Positions 6,660 through 13,006 are shown, counted from the first letter of the stretch. The stretch is DNA of 15,353 nt from Candidatus Dadabacteria bacterium (GCA_022615255.1 JAKEHC010000167.1:1-15353); one strand, 5' to 3'. The notes: a model not told the origin generated them from the sequence alone. Made by a program: numbers and translations.

Positions 6660-7169
6660 ATGATGCAAAAATTAAGGACTGACCTGATTGTAAAACTCAT
6701 TCCAATCAGGCTTTTAATAATAAATGCGGATGGGCTTCTCACTGAGCATCAAATTTCTTACGATATTCAGAATCAATCTTTAAATAACGGTCAGGGAACA
6801 AAGGCTTTAAAGAAACTTTACGTTGAAAGCATAGCTATCTCTACAAAAAAATCGGAAGCGCTTTCCTCTATCGCAAACCGCTTGGATATAGAATTATTGT
6901 ATCAAAGTGTTTTTCAAAAGGACTATCTTTATACGAAGCTCAAGTTTGAGCATTCGGTTTCGGATAGTGAGATAGCCTATATAGGCGGAGAGTTATCCGA
7001 TCTTTCAATTATTAATCAAGTGGGTTTTCCCGTGGCTCCTGCGGATGCCGCTCTAGAGGTCAAGACTAAATCATATTATGTTACCTATGGAAGCGGCGAG
7101 AATGCTGTAAGAGAGGTAGCAGAGCTAATCTTAAAGGCTAAGAACCATTCCAACGGATTGTCTGAGTGA
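6660..7169 (+). CDS. KdsC-like HAD-superfamily protein with lost catalytic residues
   Basis: Residues 15-160 follow the 3-deoxy-D-manno-octulosonate-8-phosphate phosphatase (KdsC) fold end to end, including the terminal AVREVAELILKA (149-160). KdsC removes phosphate from Kdo-8-P during lipopolysaccharide synthesis. The HAD motifs are damaged here. Motif I is N22-A-D24-G instead of D-x-D-G, so the nucleophilic Asp is Asn. Motif II is STKKS (61-65) where TGRSS is usual. The motif III Lys appears kept (K87). Motif IV is GGELSD (109-114) where GDDLPD is usual, removing a magnesium ligand. It is therefore probably a phosphatase-dead paralogue. The start is fixed by GGAGGAG at 6648-6654, 5 nt before ATG. 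It is followed after 72 bp by a CGNR gene, possibly cotranscribed. A second ATG at 6663 could also serve. Confidence 0.8.
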   Translation: MMQKLRTDLIVKLIPIRLLIINADGLLTEHQISYDIQNQSLNNGQGTKALKKLYVESIAISTKKSEALSSIANRLDIELLYQSVFQKDYLYTKLKFEHSVSDSEIAYIGGELSDLSIINQVGFPVAPADAALEVKTKSYYVTYGSGENAVREVAELILKAKNHSNGLSE

Positions 7170-7241
7170 ATCTTACCTAGTTGTAGAGGTTAACTGGTAA
7201 AGAAAATAAAAAGTTTTACTCTTGTCGGCAAGCTAATATGC

Positions 7242-7826
7242 GTGGACTTTGCGAATACGGTTTACGACCCGAATGATCCGGCGGGCACACTCCGTTCATG
7301 GAACGATTTAGTGGATTTTCTAGAAGTGGTTGGAGCTAGGAATCGGTCGGAGGCAACTCGGCTGCGTGCTATGAACATCCATGATCCGCGCGGATGTTCC
7401 AAAGCCTTCGCAAACGCTATGCTGCTTCGCGATTCATTGCGAAAGGTGCTGACAGCAATTGAAGCGAAGAAGCGGATACCGCCTGAGTGGATTATGGCTA
7501 TCAACGCCGTCTTGCGAGCCAACGAAGGCTATGAGCGATTAGTGCGCACCAAAATGGGATGGGGTTTGATGTTTGATACACGGCGCGAAGAACCGCTCCA
7601 AGCACTTGTATGTGTCGCGCGTTCAGCCGCCAAACTTATTGAGCAGGGCTTAAACGCGCCTGTCCGTAAGTGTAGCAATCCAAACTGCGTCCTCTACTTT
7701 TATGACGTCTCGCGCACACGCCGCCGCCGTTGGTGTTCAATGGCTATTTGCGGCAATCGCATGAAGGTAGCCGCTTATGCGCGCCGCCACAGTGAACGAA
7801 AGGGTATGCTAAAAAAGCCACTGTGA
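7242..7826 (+). CDS. CGNR zinc-finger protein (ABATE-domain type), start uncertain
   Basis: The C-terminus carries the CGNR zinc finger: C144-x4-C149 ... C165-x4-C170-GNR, followed by a basic helix, typical of a putative DNA-binding family paired with an N-terminal ABATE stress-response domain. GTG at 7242 opens the listed 194 residues, but the frame stays open upstream to a TAA at 7191 and reads ...KSFTLVGKLIC just before VDFANT, which matches the family's usual N-terminal strand. The protein therefore probably begins near 7194-7206, where only CTG or ATA is available in frame; AGAGG at 7185-7189 could serve CTG at 7194. Arginine codons are almost all CGN, against AGG/AGA in neighbours, and the gene is GC-richer, so recent transfer is likely. 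It may be decaying or use a non-canonical start. Likely a transcription regulator; target unknown. Confidence 0.78.
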   Translation: MDFANTVYDPNDPAGTLRSWNDLVDFLEVVGARNRSEATRLRAMNIHDPRGCSKAFANAMLLRDSLRKVLTAIEAKKRIPPEWIMAINAVLRANEGYERLVRTKMGWGLMFDTRREEPLQALVCVARSAAKLIEQGLNAPVRKCSNPNCVLYFYDVSRTRRRRWCSMAICGNRMKVAAYARRHSERKGMLKKPL

Positions 7827-8018
7827 AAGTATTTCCATTTTATACCTTAAACTAATATTCAATCAGCTTTTTGCCTACCAGAAGCTACCCGAGATGGAGT
7901 ATTTGAAATCATAAAATGCTTCATCCCGGGCAACTATTGCTAATATGATAAACGGATAGACGACGAGTCGGAATAGGTATTCAGGACAGTCCACCTTGGG
8001 TTTTTAGTGGAGTTAGAT

Positions 8019-8564
8019 TCACCTATTGGCTCCGGGCGTCACCTTCGGGAAATCCACTTCAGTTTGAGCTATGCGGTTGAAATAGTTAGTAAAGATATTC
8101 AGCACAATGTTAGCTATAATTTCCGCAATCTCTCCATCTGAATAGCCTGCATGACGTATGTAAGCTACATCATCATCGGTCACCTCACCGCGACGCGCCA
8201 CTATTATCCTGGCGAACTTCAGTGCAGCGTTCACCCTCGGGTCGTTTGAAGCCGACTGGCGACTTGCGGTAATTTCAGTCTCACCTAAGCCAACCATCTT
8301 CCCGATTGCAGTATGGGCAGATAAACAATATTCACAACTATTGGACTCGGCAACCGCAAGTGCAATCTGCTCGCGTAGCTTAGCGCTTAGTGAGCCACCT
8401 GCCAGAGAGGTGTTGAAACCGAGGTACCCTTCCAAAACAGCGGGCGAGTTTGCCATCGTCCGCATCATGTTCGGCGTCATGCCGATATTTGCCTGTACTA
8501 CGTCTAAAAGCTCCTTAGCTTTGCCAGTAGCTTTGCCTGGATCAACTGCTGTTAGTCTTGCCAT
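8019..8564 (-). CDS. Carboxymuconolactone decarboxylase / AhpD-like peroxidase-related protein
   Basis: A 181-residue all-helical protein with the CMD/AhpD core: residues 60-90 include SLSAKLREQIALAVAESNSC and the redox motif C77-E-Y-C80-L-S-A-H84, the CxxCxxxH signature of alkylhydroperoxidase-like enzymes. FARIIVARRGEVTDDDV (117-133) and SDGEIAEIIANIVLNIFTNYFNR (142-164) match the second half of the family fold. The role is probably thiol-dependent peroxide or disulfide chemistry in the cytosol rather than true carboxymuconolactone decarboxylation. AAGGAG (8578-8573) lies 8 nt before ATG and fixes the start. It has more CGN arginine codons than native neighbours, so it may share a transferred origin with the CGNR gene, which it faces convergently across 192 bp. 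An inverted repeat upstream (8593-8622) may be an operator. Confidence 0.87.
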   Translation of the reverse strand: MARLTAVDPGKATGKAKELLDVVQANIGMTPNMMRTMANSPAVLEGYLGFNTSLAGGSLSAKLREQIALAVAESNSCEYCLSAHTAIGKMVGLGETEITASRQSASNDPRVNAALKFARIIVARRGEVTDDDVAYIRHAGYSDGEIAEIIANIVLNIFTNYFNRIAQTEVDFPKVTPGANR

Positions 8565-8592
8565 TGTTCGTTCTCCTTACATTTTTATTTGA

Positions 8593-8622
8593 CTAACCAT
8601 TTAAATACGATATATAGGTTAG
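8593..8622. promoter_or_regulatory. Inverted repeat, candidate operator upstream of the AhpD-like gene
   Basis: CTAACC (8593-8598) and GGTTAG (8617-8622) are exact inverted arms separated by 18 AT-rich bases, centred about 44 bp before the minus-strand start codon. The geometry suits a dimeric repressor. The rest of the 8565-8800 divergent spacer holds no gene that I can see; TATGAT at 8782-8787 may be a -10 box for queG with a very short leader. Confidence 0.35.
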
Positions 8623-8800
8623 CCTTTACTAATCTTTGATGCAGGATTCCAAAATTGGTTTCAAGCTTTTAAAAAATAGTCGGGCGATTGGTCTAGGATT
8701 AAAATTGTCTTCCTAAAGGAATAGAAGTTTGATTTCTGACCTTCACTGTTGGTCTAAAGTAATTAGCTATAGAGCGTCCGCTATGATAAAATAACCTTTT

Positions 8801-10006
8801 ATGTCTTCAGAAAGCCTCACCAAATCTGTCAAAGACAAGGCGCTAGAGATAGGGTTTGATTTAGTTGGAATATCTCCTGTAGGTTCATTTCCCGAGAATC
8901 AGTTTTACAAGGAGTGGTTAGCCAGGGGTTTTGCCGGTGAGATGAAATATATGGAGAAGGAGCCGGAAAGGAGAGGGGATATAAGGAGGCTGTTTCCGGA
9001 AGCAAAGTCAGTTATTTCATGCGGTCTAAATTATAATACTAGCTATCCATACTCGGTCAAAGAAAATGATAGACAAAAGGGATGGATTTCACGCTATGCC
9101 TGGGGCGAGGATTACCATGAAGTTATACAGAGGAAGTTACTGATTCTCCTTGAGTTTATTAAAAGCGTCGCCCCCAAGGGAATAAAAGCGCGGATATACG
9201 TGGATACAGGCCCTCTATTAGAAAGGGTTTATGGAAAGTATTCAGGCATAGGATGGTTTGGGAAAAATACGTGCCTTATAAATCAGAAGATAGGCTCATG
9301 GATTTTTGTCGGAGAAATCATAACAAATATTGAGCTTGATTATGATAGTCCTTCCCCCGATAGGTGCGGCACTTGCACACGCTGCATCGATGCCTGTCCT
9401 ACAGGGGCTTTTATTGAGCCATATGTTATTGATTCAAGGCTTTGTATTTCATATCTTACTATAGAGCTTAGGGGAAAGATTCCTGTTGAACTCAGGGATA
9501 AAGTAGGAAATAACATTTTTGGCTGTGATATATGTCAGGATGTCTGTCCCTGGAATAGGAGGGCAAAGGTAACAGATGAAACTTCGTTTCAGCCAAGAGA
9601 GGAATTATATAATCCCGATCTCTCATCTCTATCACAATTAACCGAGGAGGCTTTCAGATTAAAATTCAAGGGGAGCCCGATGAAAAGGGCAAAGAGGAAA
9701 GGGTTTATAAGGAATATCCTAGTTGCGATGGGAAATTCAGGCTTAAAAGGGTTTATTCCCTTTCTGAAAGAATCGCTCAAGGATAAAGACCCCACCGTTC
9801 GAGCTCATGCCGCATGGGCTTTATGGAAGCTCGAAGGAGAGGAATCGCACCATACCCTTTCAAGCCATCTCGAGGTTGAAAGCGAGTCTATGGTTAGGGA
9901 GGAAATAGTTTCTATTATGAATAGGATGGATAGAATGGAACTAAAAATCACAAATCACAAATTTCAAAATCTAAACAAACTCAAAATCCGAAATTCTAAA
10001 TATTAA
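8801..10006 (+). CDS. queG: Epoxyqueuosine reductase QueG
   Basis: QueG reduces epoxyqueuosine to queuosine at the tRNA wobble position using cobalamin and two [4Fe-4S] clusters. The N-terminal domain has YVDTGPLLER (133-142; Asp135 matches the proposed general acid) and YSGIGWFGKN (147-156). Cluster cysteines are C189-x2-C192-x2-C195-x3-C199 and C215 with C242-x2-C245-x3-C249. A HEAT-like C-domain (300-372) includes DPTVRAHAAWALWKLEG (330-346). The body is full length. The last ~21 residues, from L381 on, are K/N/Q-rich (KITNHKFQN...) and are encoded by an AT-rich dispersed repeat, so the native C-terminus has been replaced. ATG at 8801 has no Shine-Dalgarno; TATGAT 13 bp upstream suggests a near-leaderless message. 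Confidence 0.95.
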   Translation: MSSESLTKSVKDKALEIGFDLVGISPVGSFPENQFYKEWLARGFAGEMKYMEKEPERRGDIRRLFPEAKSVISCGLNYNTSYPYSVKENDRQKGWISRYAWGEDYHEVIQRKLLILLEFIKSVAPKGIKARIYVDTGPLLERVYGKYSGIGWFGKNTCLINQKIGSWIFVGEIITNIELDYDSPSPDRCGTCTRCIDACPTGAFIEPYVIDSRLCISYLTIELRGKIPVELRDKVGNNIFGCDICQDVCPWNRRAKVTDETSFQPREELYNPDLSSLSQLTEEAFRLKFKGSPMKRAKRKGFIRNILVAMGNSGLKGFIPFLKESLKDKDPTVRAHAAWALWKLEGEESHHTLSSHLEVESESMVREEIVSIMNRMDRMELKITNHKFQNLNKLKIRNSKY

Positions 10007-10075
10007 AAGGTCTAGGTTTGTTGTCACGTCATTGAAATTTGTTTGTAATTTGGCGCTTGTGATTTGATTATTAAT
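9941..10075. repeat. AT-rich imperfect inverted repeat (MITE-like), invading the queG 3' end
   Basis: The left arm (about 9945-9985) contains AAATCACAA (9952-9960) and AAACAAA (9973-9979). The right arm (about 10031-10070) contains TTTGTTT (10038-10044) and TTGTGATTT (10057-10065). The words are inverted and in matching order, though the arms are imperfect. Repeats of this CAAAT-rich style are frequent in uncultured bacterial genomes. It encodes the QueG tail and its stop codon. Confidence 0.6.
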
Positions 10076-10095
10076 GTTTATCCGGAGGCTCGCTA

Positions 10096-10518
10096 ATGTC
10101 TGAGGAGTTCAAAGAGGTTCTCAGTGTAAACGAGAGGTTCTATGACGCCCTCCAGAGCGGAAGGCTGGATTTAATGGAAGAGGTTTGGGTAAAGGAGCAA
10201 AGGGCAAAGTGTGCTCATCCGGGCTGGCCCATGCTTTTTGGGTGGGAGGCGATTAAACAGAGCTGGAAAAATATCTTTGATTCAGGCGGTCCCACAAAAA
10301 TTAGGATCTCTAATGTTACAGGGGAGATATCAGGAGACTTAGCGTGGGTCACTTGCATAGAGCATATAAGCCATGTGATTAGGGACCAGGTTCAGGTAAG
10401 CATGGCTCAAGCGACAAACATCTTTGAGCGTCACGGCTCCCTTTGGCTTATGATTCACCATCACGCCTCGCCTATGCCGACGCCCAGGGGAAGATTAGCA
10501 GATGAGAAGCTGCAATAA
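10096..10518 (+). CDS. SnoaL/NTF2-like (DUF4440-type) protein
   Basis: A 140-residue cytosolic protein of the NTF2-like alpha+beta barrel superfamily. An N-terminal helix NERFYDALQSGRLDLMEEVW (12-31) is followed by AHPGWPMLFGWEAIKQSWKNIF (40-61), then strands ISNVTGEISGDLAWVTCIEHI (71-91) and a final ATNIFERHGSLWLMIHHHASP (106-126). The arrangement matches small SnoaL-like proteins whose cavity may bind a small ligand or catalyse; the substrate is unknown. The late WLMIHHHASP segment is the usual closing strand. GGAGG (10083-10087) lies 8 nt before the ATG. It heads a compact same-strand run with the next two genes (20-bp and 72-bp gaps). Confidence 0.83.
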   Translation: MSEEFKEVLSVNERFYDALQSGRLDLMEEVWVKEQRAKCAHPGWPMLFGWEAIKQSWKNIFDSGGPTKIRISNVTGEISGDLAWVTCIEHISHVIRDQVQVSMAQATNIFERHGSLWLMIHHHASPMPTPRGRLADEKLQ

Positions 10519-10538
10519 TTCTTAAGGAGAAAAATGCA

Positions 10539-10754
10539 GTGTGTTGCGATGATCTGGAGCAGGCTTTAAAGGATGAACTTATCATTATCATGGATAAGTT
10601 TTATTTACAGGACGGTAGGATTATGAATGCGGTTGAGTCACAGTATTACATAAGAAGAGAGAATAGGGATAGCGGTTATAACTACTATGGAATTAACTTC
10701 TGCCCTTTCTGCGGCATGGGAATTTCATTTGTAGCCCAGGGTTTTTCTAGTTAG
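10539..10754 (+). CDS. Small CC...CPFCG putative zinc-binding protein
   Basis: A 71-residue protein starting at GTG, chosen because AAGGAG (10524-10529) is 9 nt upstream and because the frame keeps both cysteine pairs. C2-C3 at the very N-terminus and C55-P-F-C58-G near the C-terminus make a likely four-cysteine metal site closing a short domain. The pattern CC(D/E)DL ... YYGINFCPFCG recalls small uncharacterised bacterial proteins with an N-terminal CC pair and a terminal CPFCG knuckle. An ATG at 10534 would give only 11 codons in another frame. It starts 20 bp after the SnoaL-like gene, suggesting coexpression. Function unknown; structural zinc binding is inferred from cysteines only. Confidence 0.65.
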   Translation: MCCDDLEQALKDELIIIMDKFYLQDGRIMNAVESQYYIRRENRDSGYNYYGINFCPFCGMGISFVAQGFSS

Positions 10755-10769
10755 TATGAACGGTGGCAT

Positions 10770-10790
10770 GAGACGCACATATGCGTTCCT
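10770..10790. repeat. Degenerate hybrid REP-like palindrome
   Basis: ACGCA (10773-10777) pairs with TGCGT (10782-10786) around CATA. The left half (GAGACGCA) matches the GTAGAGACGCA subfamily, while the right half (TGCGTTCCT) matches the GGGAACGCA subfamily, so outer pairs no longer match. Confidence 0.45.
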
Positions 10791-10826
10791 TGCGGTTAAT
10801 CAGGATTAGGAGGCAGGTTAGAAAAG

Positions 10827-11144
10827 ATGGCAATTAAACTTTTAGAGCTAAGAAAGTTTGCAATTGAAAAGGGTGCAGACGTTAGTTTTAAGGATAACAG
10901 TTCCGGCGAGCTTTGTATGGTTGATAAGCACGGTATTGCAAGAATTCCAGGGAAAAACACTTTTAAGGAGCCCTTTAAGATCAATATTGACGAGGCGGTT
11001 AAGACGGCGACTGAGTTTATTATAGAGGATGGAAAGGGGAGACAAGTAGTTACAGCGGCTAAGATAGGCGAGATTATAGCTGAGGCATTAAAGCCCAAGA
11101 CTCAGCCTGCACATAAGCCGGCAGAGAAAAAGGAAGAGGATTAA
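10827..11144 (+). CDS. Unrecognised 105-residue protein
   Basis: I do not recognise a family. The protein is soluble, with no signal peptide or membrane segment. Residues 1-90 alternate predicted strands and helices (LLELRKFAIEKGADVSF, then GELCMVDKHGIARIPGK, then INIDEAVKTATEFIIEDG and AAKIGEIIAEALKP), suggesting a compact alpha/beta domain. Residues 91-105 are a K/E/P-rich tail (PAHKPAEKKEED), probably disordered. It has a single Cys (C30). AGGAGG at 10808-10813 lies 13 nt before the ATG, rather far, with an AGG closer at 10815-10817. It is third in a same-strand run after the SnoaL-like and CPFCG genes. The codon and base use look native and the clear Shine-Dalgarno supports a real gene. 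Confidence 0.68.
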   Translation: MAIKLLELRKFAIEKGADVSFKDNSSGELCMVDKHGIARIPGKNTFKEPFKINIDEAVKTATEFIIEDGKGRQVVTAAKIGEIIAEALKPKTQPAHKPAEKKEED

Positions 11145-11152
11145 TCTCGGGA

Positions 11153-11185
11153 CAGTAGGGGCCGGTTTGAAACCTACCCCTACTG
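11153..11185. repeat. REP-like palindrome with one two-base mismatch
   Basis: CAGTAGGGG (11153-11161) pairs with CCCCTACTG (11177-11185) and GGTTT (11164-11168) with AAACC (11170-11174). Only CC (11162-11163) against TA (11175-11176) fails to pair. The GTAG/CTAC ends are kept on both sides. Confidence 0.7.
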
Positions 11186-11192
11186 GGTTTCC

Positions 11193-11209
11193 ACTGAACA
11201 ACATTCAGT
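11193..11209. repeat. Weak palindrome, possible decayed REP-like copy
   Basis: ACTGAA (11193-11198) pairs with TTCAGT (11204-11209). The CTGAAC core recalls the copy after proB, but the GTAG foot is absent. Confidence 0.3.
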
Positions 11210-11223
11210 TATTGATTTATTAG

Positions 11224-11251
11224 GTAGAGACGCCATTAATGGCGTCTCTAC
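11224..11251. repeat. Perfect 28-bp palindrome (GTAGAGACGCC type)
   Basis: GTAGAGACGCCATT (11224-11237) is the exact reverse complement of AATGGCGTCTCTAC (11238-11251), with no spacer. It lies between the convergent ends of the 105-residue gene and the gamma-carboxylase homologue. Confidence 0.85.
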
Positions 11252-11290
11252 AATGGTGAATTTCACATGACAAGAATGTCTTGCCTATTA

Positions 11291-12766
11291 TTACTCTTTT
11301 CGCCTAGGGGGGGATTTCATTCTGTTGTTTGTTTCTTCAATTATTTCCTTTATTTCTTCGCGACTAGGCAGGGGTTCAGTAAGAGGCAATATCCATTTGG
11401 CAGGCATAAAGGAAGGCGGCACTGCCGCAAGGTCTGCATTTGGGTCTATAAGTAATTGGAGCTTACGTCCGTTTAGCGATGCCCATACCTCAGCCCTAAT
11501 TTCAATATCTTCGTAGCCTTCTTTTCTCAACTCATCCGCTAAGTAGTGACTGAAATTGAGTATCATATCAGGTCTTGTTGACATCGTCTTCCTTTGATTA
11601 TAGGTAAGCTTATCCAGTATATCTATTTTCCAAGTTTTGTTAGTCGCCGGATCAGTTGCTAAAAACCTTATTTTGGCTTTTTTGCTGCGAAGCTTCATCA
11701 TCCAGGAAAAATTGTGTCCCTCCTCAGTCCAGCTTACATTCCCCGGATAAAGATGGTGGCGCAGAGGGAACAGAAGCTGGAATGCAAAGTAAACACAGAG
11801 AAGCGCGATTGTGATACACTGCCCGGTTTTTAGTGGCGATGTGAGGTTCCATGTAGGATATTTATCCGTTTCCTTAGGCATCTTTTCTTTTGAAACTAGT
11901 CCCCTGCACCATTTCATAAATCGTCTTGGCCAGTCCGGGGAGAAGAAGAGAGCCGTTGCGGCTATTGAGAACCAGGGGAATATCCCTATATTGAATAGAT
12001 AAGCGTTTGTAATATGGAATGCCACAGCCCAGCAGAATGCAAAGACACGCGTCCTTCGCCAGAGGAGAAGAGGCACAACTAAAAGATCTAGTAAAAGACC
12101 GCCGTAGCTGAAAAAGTATGCCGCCCACTCCATGGAGAAAAGCCAGCCGACGTATGGATAATAGGCGCGTTTAGCAAGCCAAATCCCCATTGGCTCACCC
12201 TGGAGCCAGTCCCAGTTTAGCTTAGCCAGACCGCCGTAGAAGTAGACAATGCCCATTTGCGCCCTGAGAACCCAGAGCGCCCACGTTGGCGCCGTTTCCG
12301 AGCGGATTTCAGGGTGCCGCCAAGAATCCACGGAAAGGGCGCGGTGTGCCGGGACGAATATCATTAGAAAGCTTACAAGGCTGACAAAATAGAAATGATT
12401 CAGATAATGCGTCTGATCAAGCAGGAATACATAGGTGAACCCGAGGAAAAAAAGTGCGGCGCTCACACGATAGAATATGCCTAGCATAATGAAGAGCGAG
12501 AGTACGCCAAGCGCTATGAAGTGGTAGTACATGCCATCGCCGTGCCAGGGCTTTATCCAATCAAATCCGTAATATGTAAAAAGAAATTTCGGCTCTATAT
12601 AGTAGCGACTAATCCTGTCGTACTGAAAGTAGCGAATTACCTCCCATAGCATTATCCCGCCAAATGTGATACGGAAGTAAACGATGGAGGCTATATCAAC
12701 CGGACTGAACAAACGACTCCACAGTGAGCCTTCAAAAACTTTCAAGTTTTTGCTCGGAGAATTCAT
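11291..12766 (-). CDS. HTTM / vitamin K-dependent gamma-carboxylase homologue
   Basis: A polytopic membrane protein of 491 residues. Residues about 25-290 hold the HTTM (horizontally transferred transmembrane) domain, with YIEPKFLFTYYGFDW (56-70), DQTHYLNHFYFVSLVSFLMI (117-136), VPAHRALSVD (138-147), MGIVYFYGGLAKLNWDWLQG (171-190) and FNIGIFPWFSIA (258-269), all hallmarks of vertebrate and bacterial VKGC proteins. K182 in GGLAKLNWDW aligns with the proposed catalytic lysine of human gamma-glutamyl carboxylase. After a further membrane segment (about 315-335) the C-domain has SWTEEGHNFSWMMKLRSK (345-362) and the terminal WILPLTEPLP (458-467). Bacterial homologues are known, but their substrates are not settled. 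No Gla-type substrate is obvious, though an acidic secreted protein is encoded divergently next door (13007). It has its own TTGACA promoter and no clear Shine-Dalgarno. Confidence 0.9.
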   Translation of the reverse strand: MNSPSKNLKVFEGSLWSRLFSPVDIASIVYFRITFGGIMLWEVIRYFQYDRISRYYIEPKFLFTYYGFDWIKPWHGDGMYYHFIALGVLSLFIMLGIFYRVSAALFFLGFTYVFLLDQTHYLNHFYFVSLVSFLMIFVPAHRALSVDSWRHPEIRSETAPTWALWVLRAQMGIVYFYGGLAKLNWDWLQGEPMGIWLAKRAYYPYVGWLFSMEWAAYFFSYGGLLLDLLVVPLLLWRRTRVFAFCWAVAFHITNAYLFNIGIFPWFSIAATALFFSPDWPRRFMKWCRGLVSKEKMPKETDKYPTWNLTSPLKTGQCITIALLCVYFAFQLLFPLRHHLYPGNVSWTEEGHNFSWMMKLRSKKAKIRFLATDPATNKTWKIDILDKLTYNQRKTMSTRPDMILNFSHYLADELRKEGYEDIEIRAEVWASLNGRKLQLLIDPNADLAAVPPSFMPAKWILPLTEPLPSREEIKEIIEETNNRMKSPPRRKE

Positions 12767-12805
12767 TTCGGTTCAAATGAATGCTTTTATATTTCACTTT
12801 TTGCC

Positions 12806-12835
12806 ATCTTATCACGAATATTAACGGGCTGTCAA
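12806..12835 (-). promoter_or_regulatory. Probable sigma70 promoter of the gamma-carboxylase homologue
   Basis: On the minus strand, TTGACA (12835-12830), an 18-bp spacer and TAAGAT (12811-12806). The expected start near 12799 gives a leader of about 33 nt. Confidence 0.5.
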
Positions 12836-12870
12836 TAAACCGGCGTTTATGTTAGATAAGCGTCTTAATC

Positions 12871-12931
12871 TACTGAAAGCCTTAACAATTTTCTAATACC
12901 TTCTTAACACCTTATTAATATTCTTTCAGTA
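12871..12931 (+). promoter_or_regulatory. 11-bp-phased direct repeat array, candidate OmpR/PhoB-family regulator site
   Basis: Five 7-mers begin exactly every 11 bp: CTTAACA (12881), TCTAATA (12892), CTTAACA (12903), ATTAATA (12914) and a weaker TTCAGTA (12925). The second and third are followed by the same CCTT. The array is framed by a perfect 9-bp inverted repeat, TACTGAAAG (12871-12879) and CTTTCAGTA (12923-12931). Direct repeats at 11-bp spacing are the binding geometry of PhoB/OmpR-family response regulators, and the words resemble PhoP- and SphR-type TTAAC boxes. It sits immediately upstream of the promoter at 12943-12971. Confidence 0.6.
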
Positions 12932-12942
12932 ATTTTTTTCTA

Positions 12943-12971
12943 TTGACTTTAGATTATCTTTTTGCGATAAT
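12943..12971 (+). promoter_or_regulatory. Strong sigma70 promoter of the acidic Cys-rich protein
   Basis: TTGACT (12943-12948), a 17-bp spacer and GATAAT (12966-12971) match consensus at 5 of 6 positions each. The predicted start near 12978 gives a leader of about 29 nt containing AAAGGAGG (12993-13000), 6 nt before the ATG at 13007. Confidence 0.78.
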
Positions 12972-13006
12972 TTACGCTGTCAATTCTAATTTAAAGGAGG
13001 ATAGAA

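Noticed and set aside
7888..7930. Hairpin between the CGNR and AhpD-like genes as a shared terminator
   Set aside because: The 9-bp stem has a mismatch and a loop of 25 nt, with no T run; too weak to call.
10534..10569. ATG at 10534 as start of the small CPFCG gene
   Set aside because: It opens only 11 codons in another frame; GTG at 10539 keeps the cysteine motif and has a well-placed AAGGAG.
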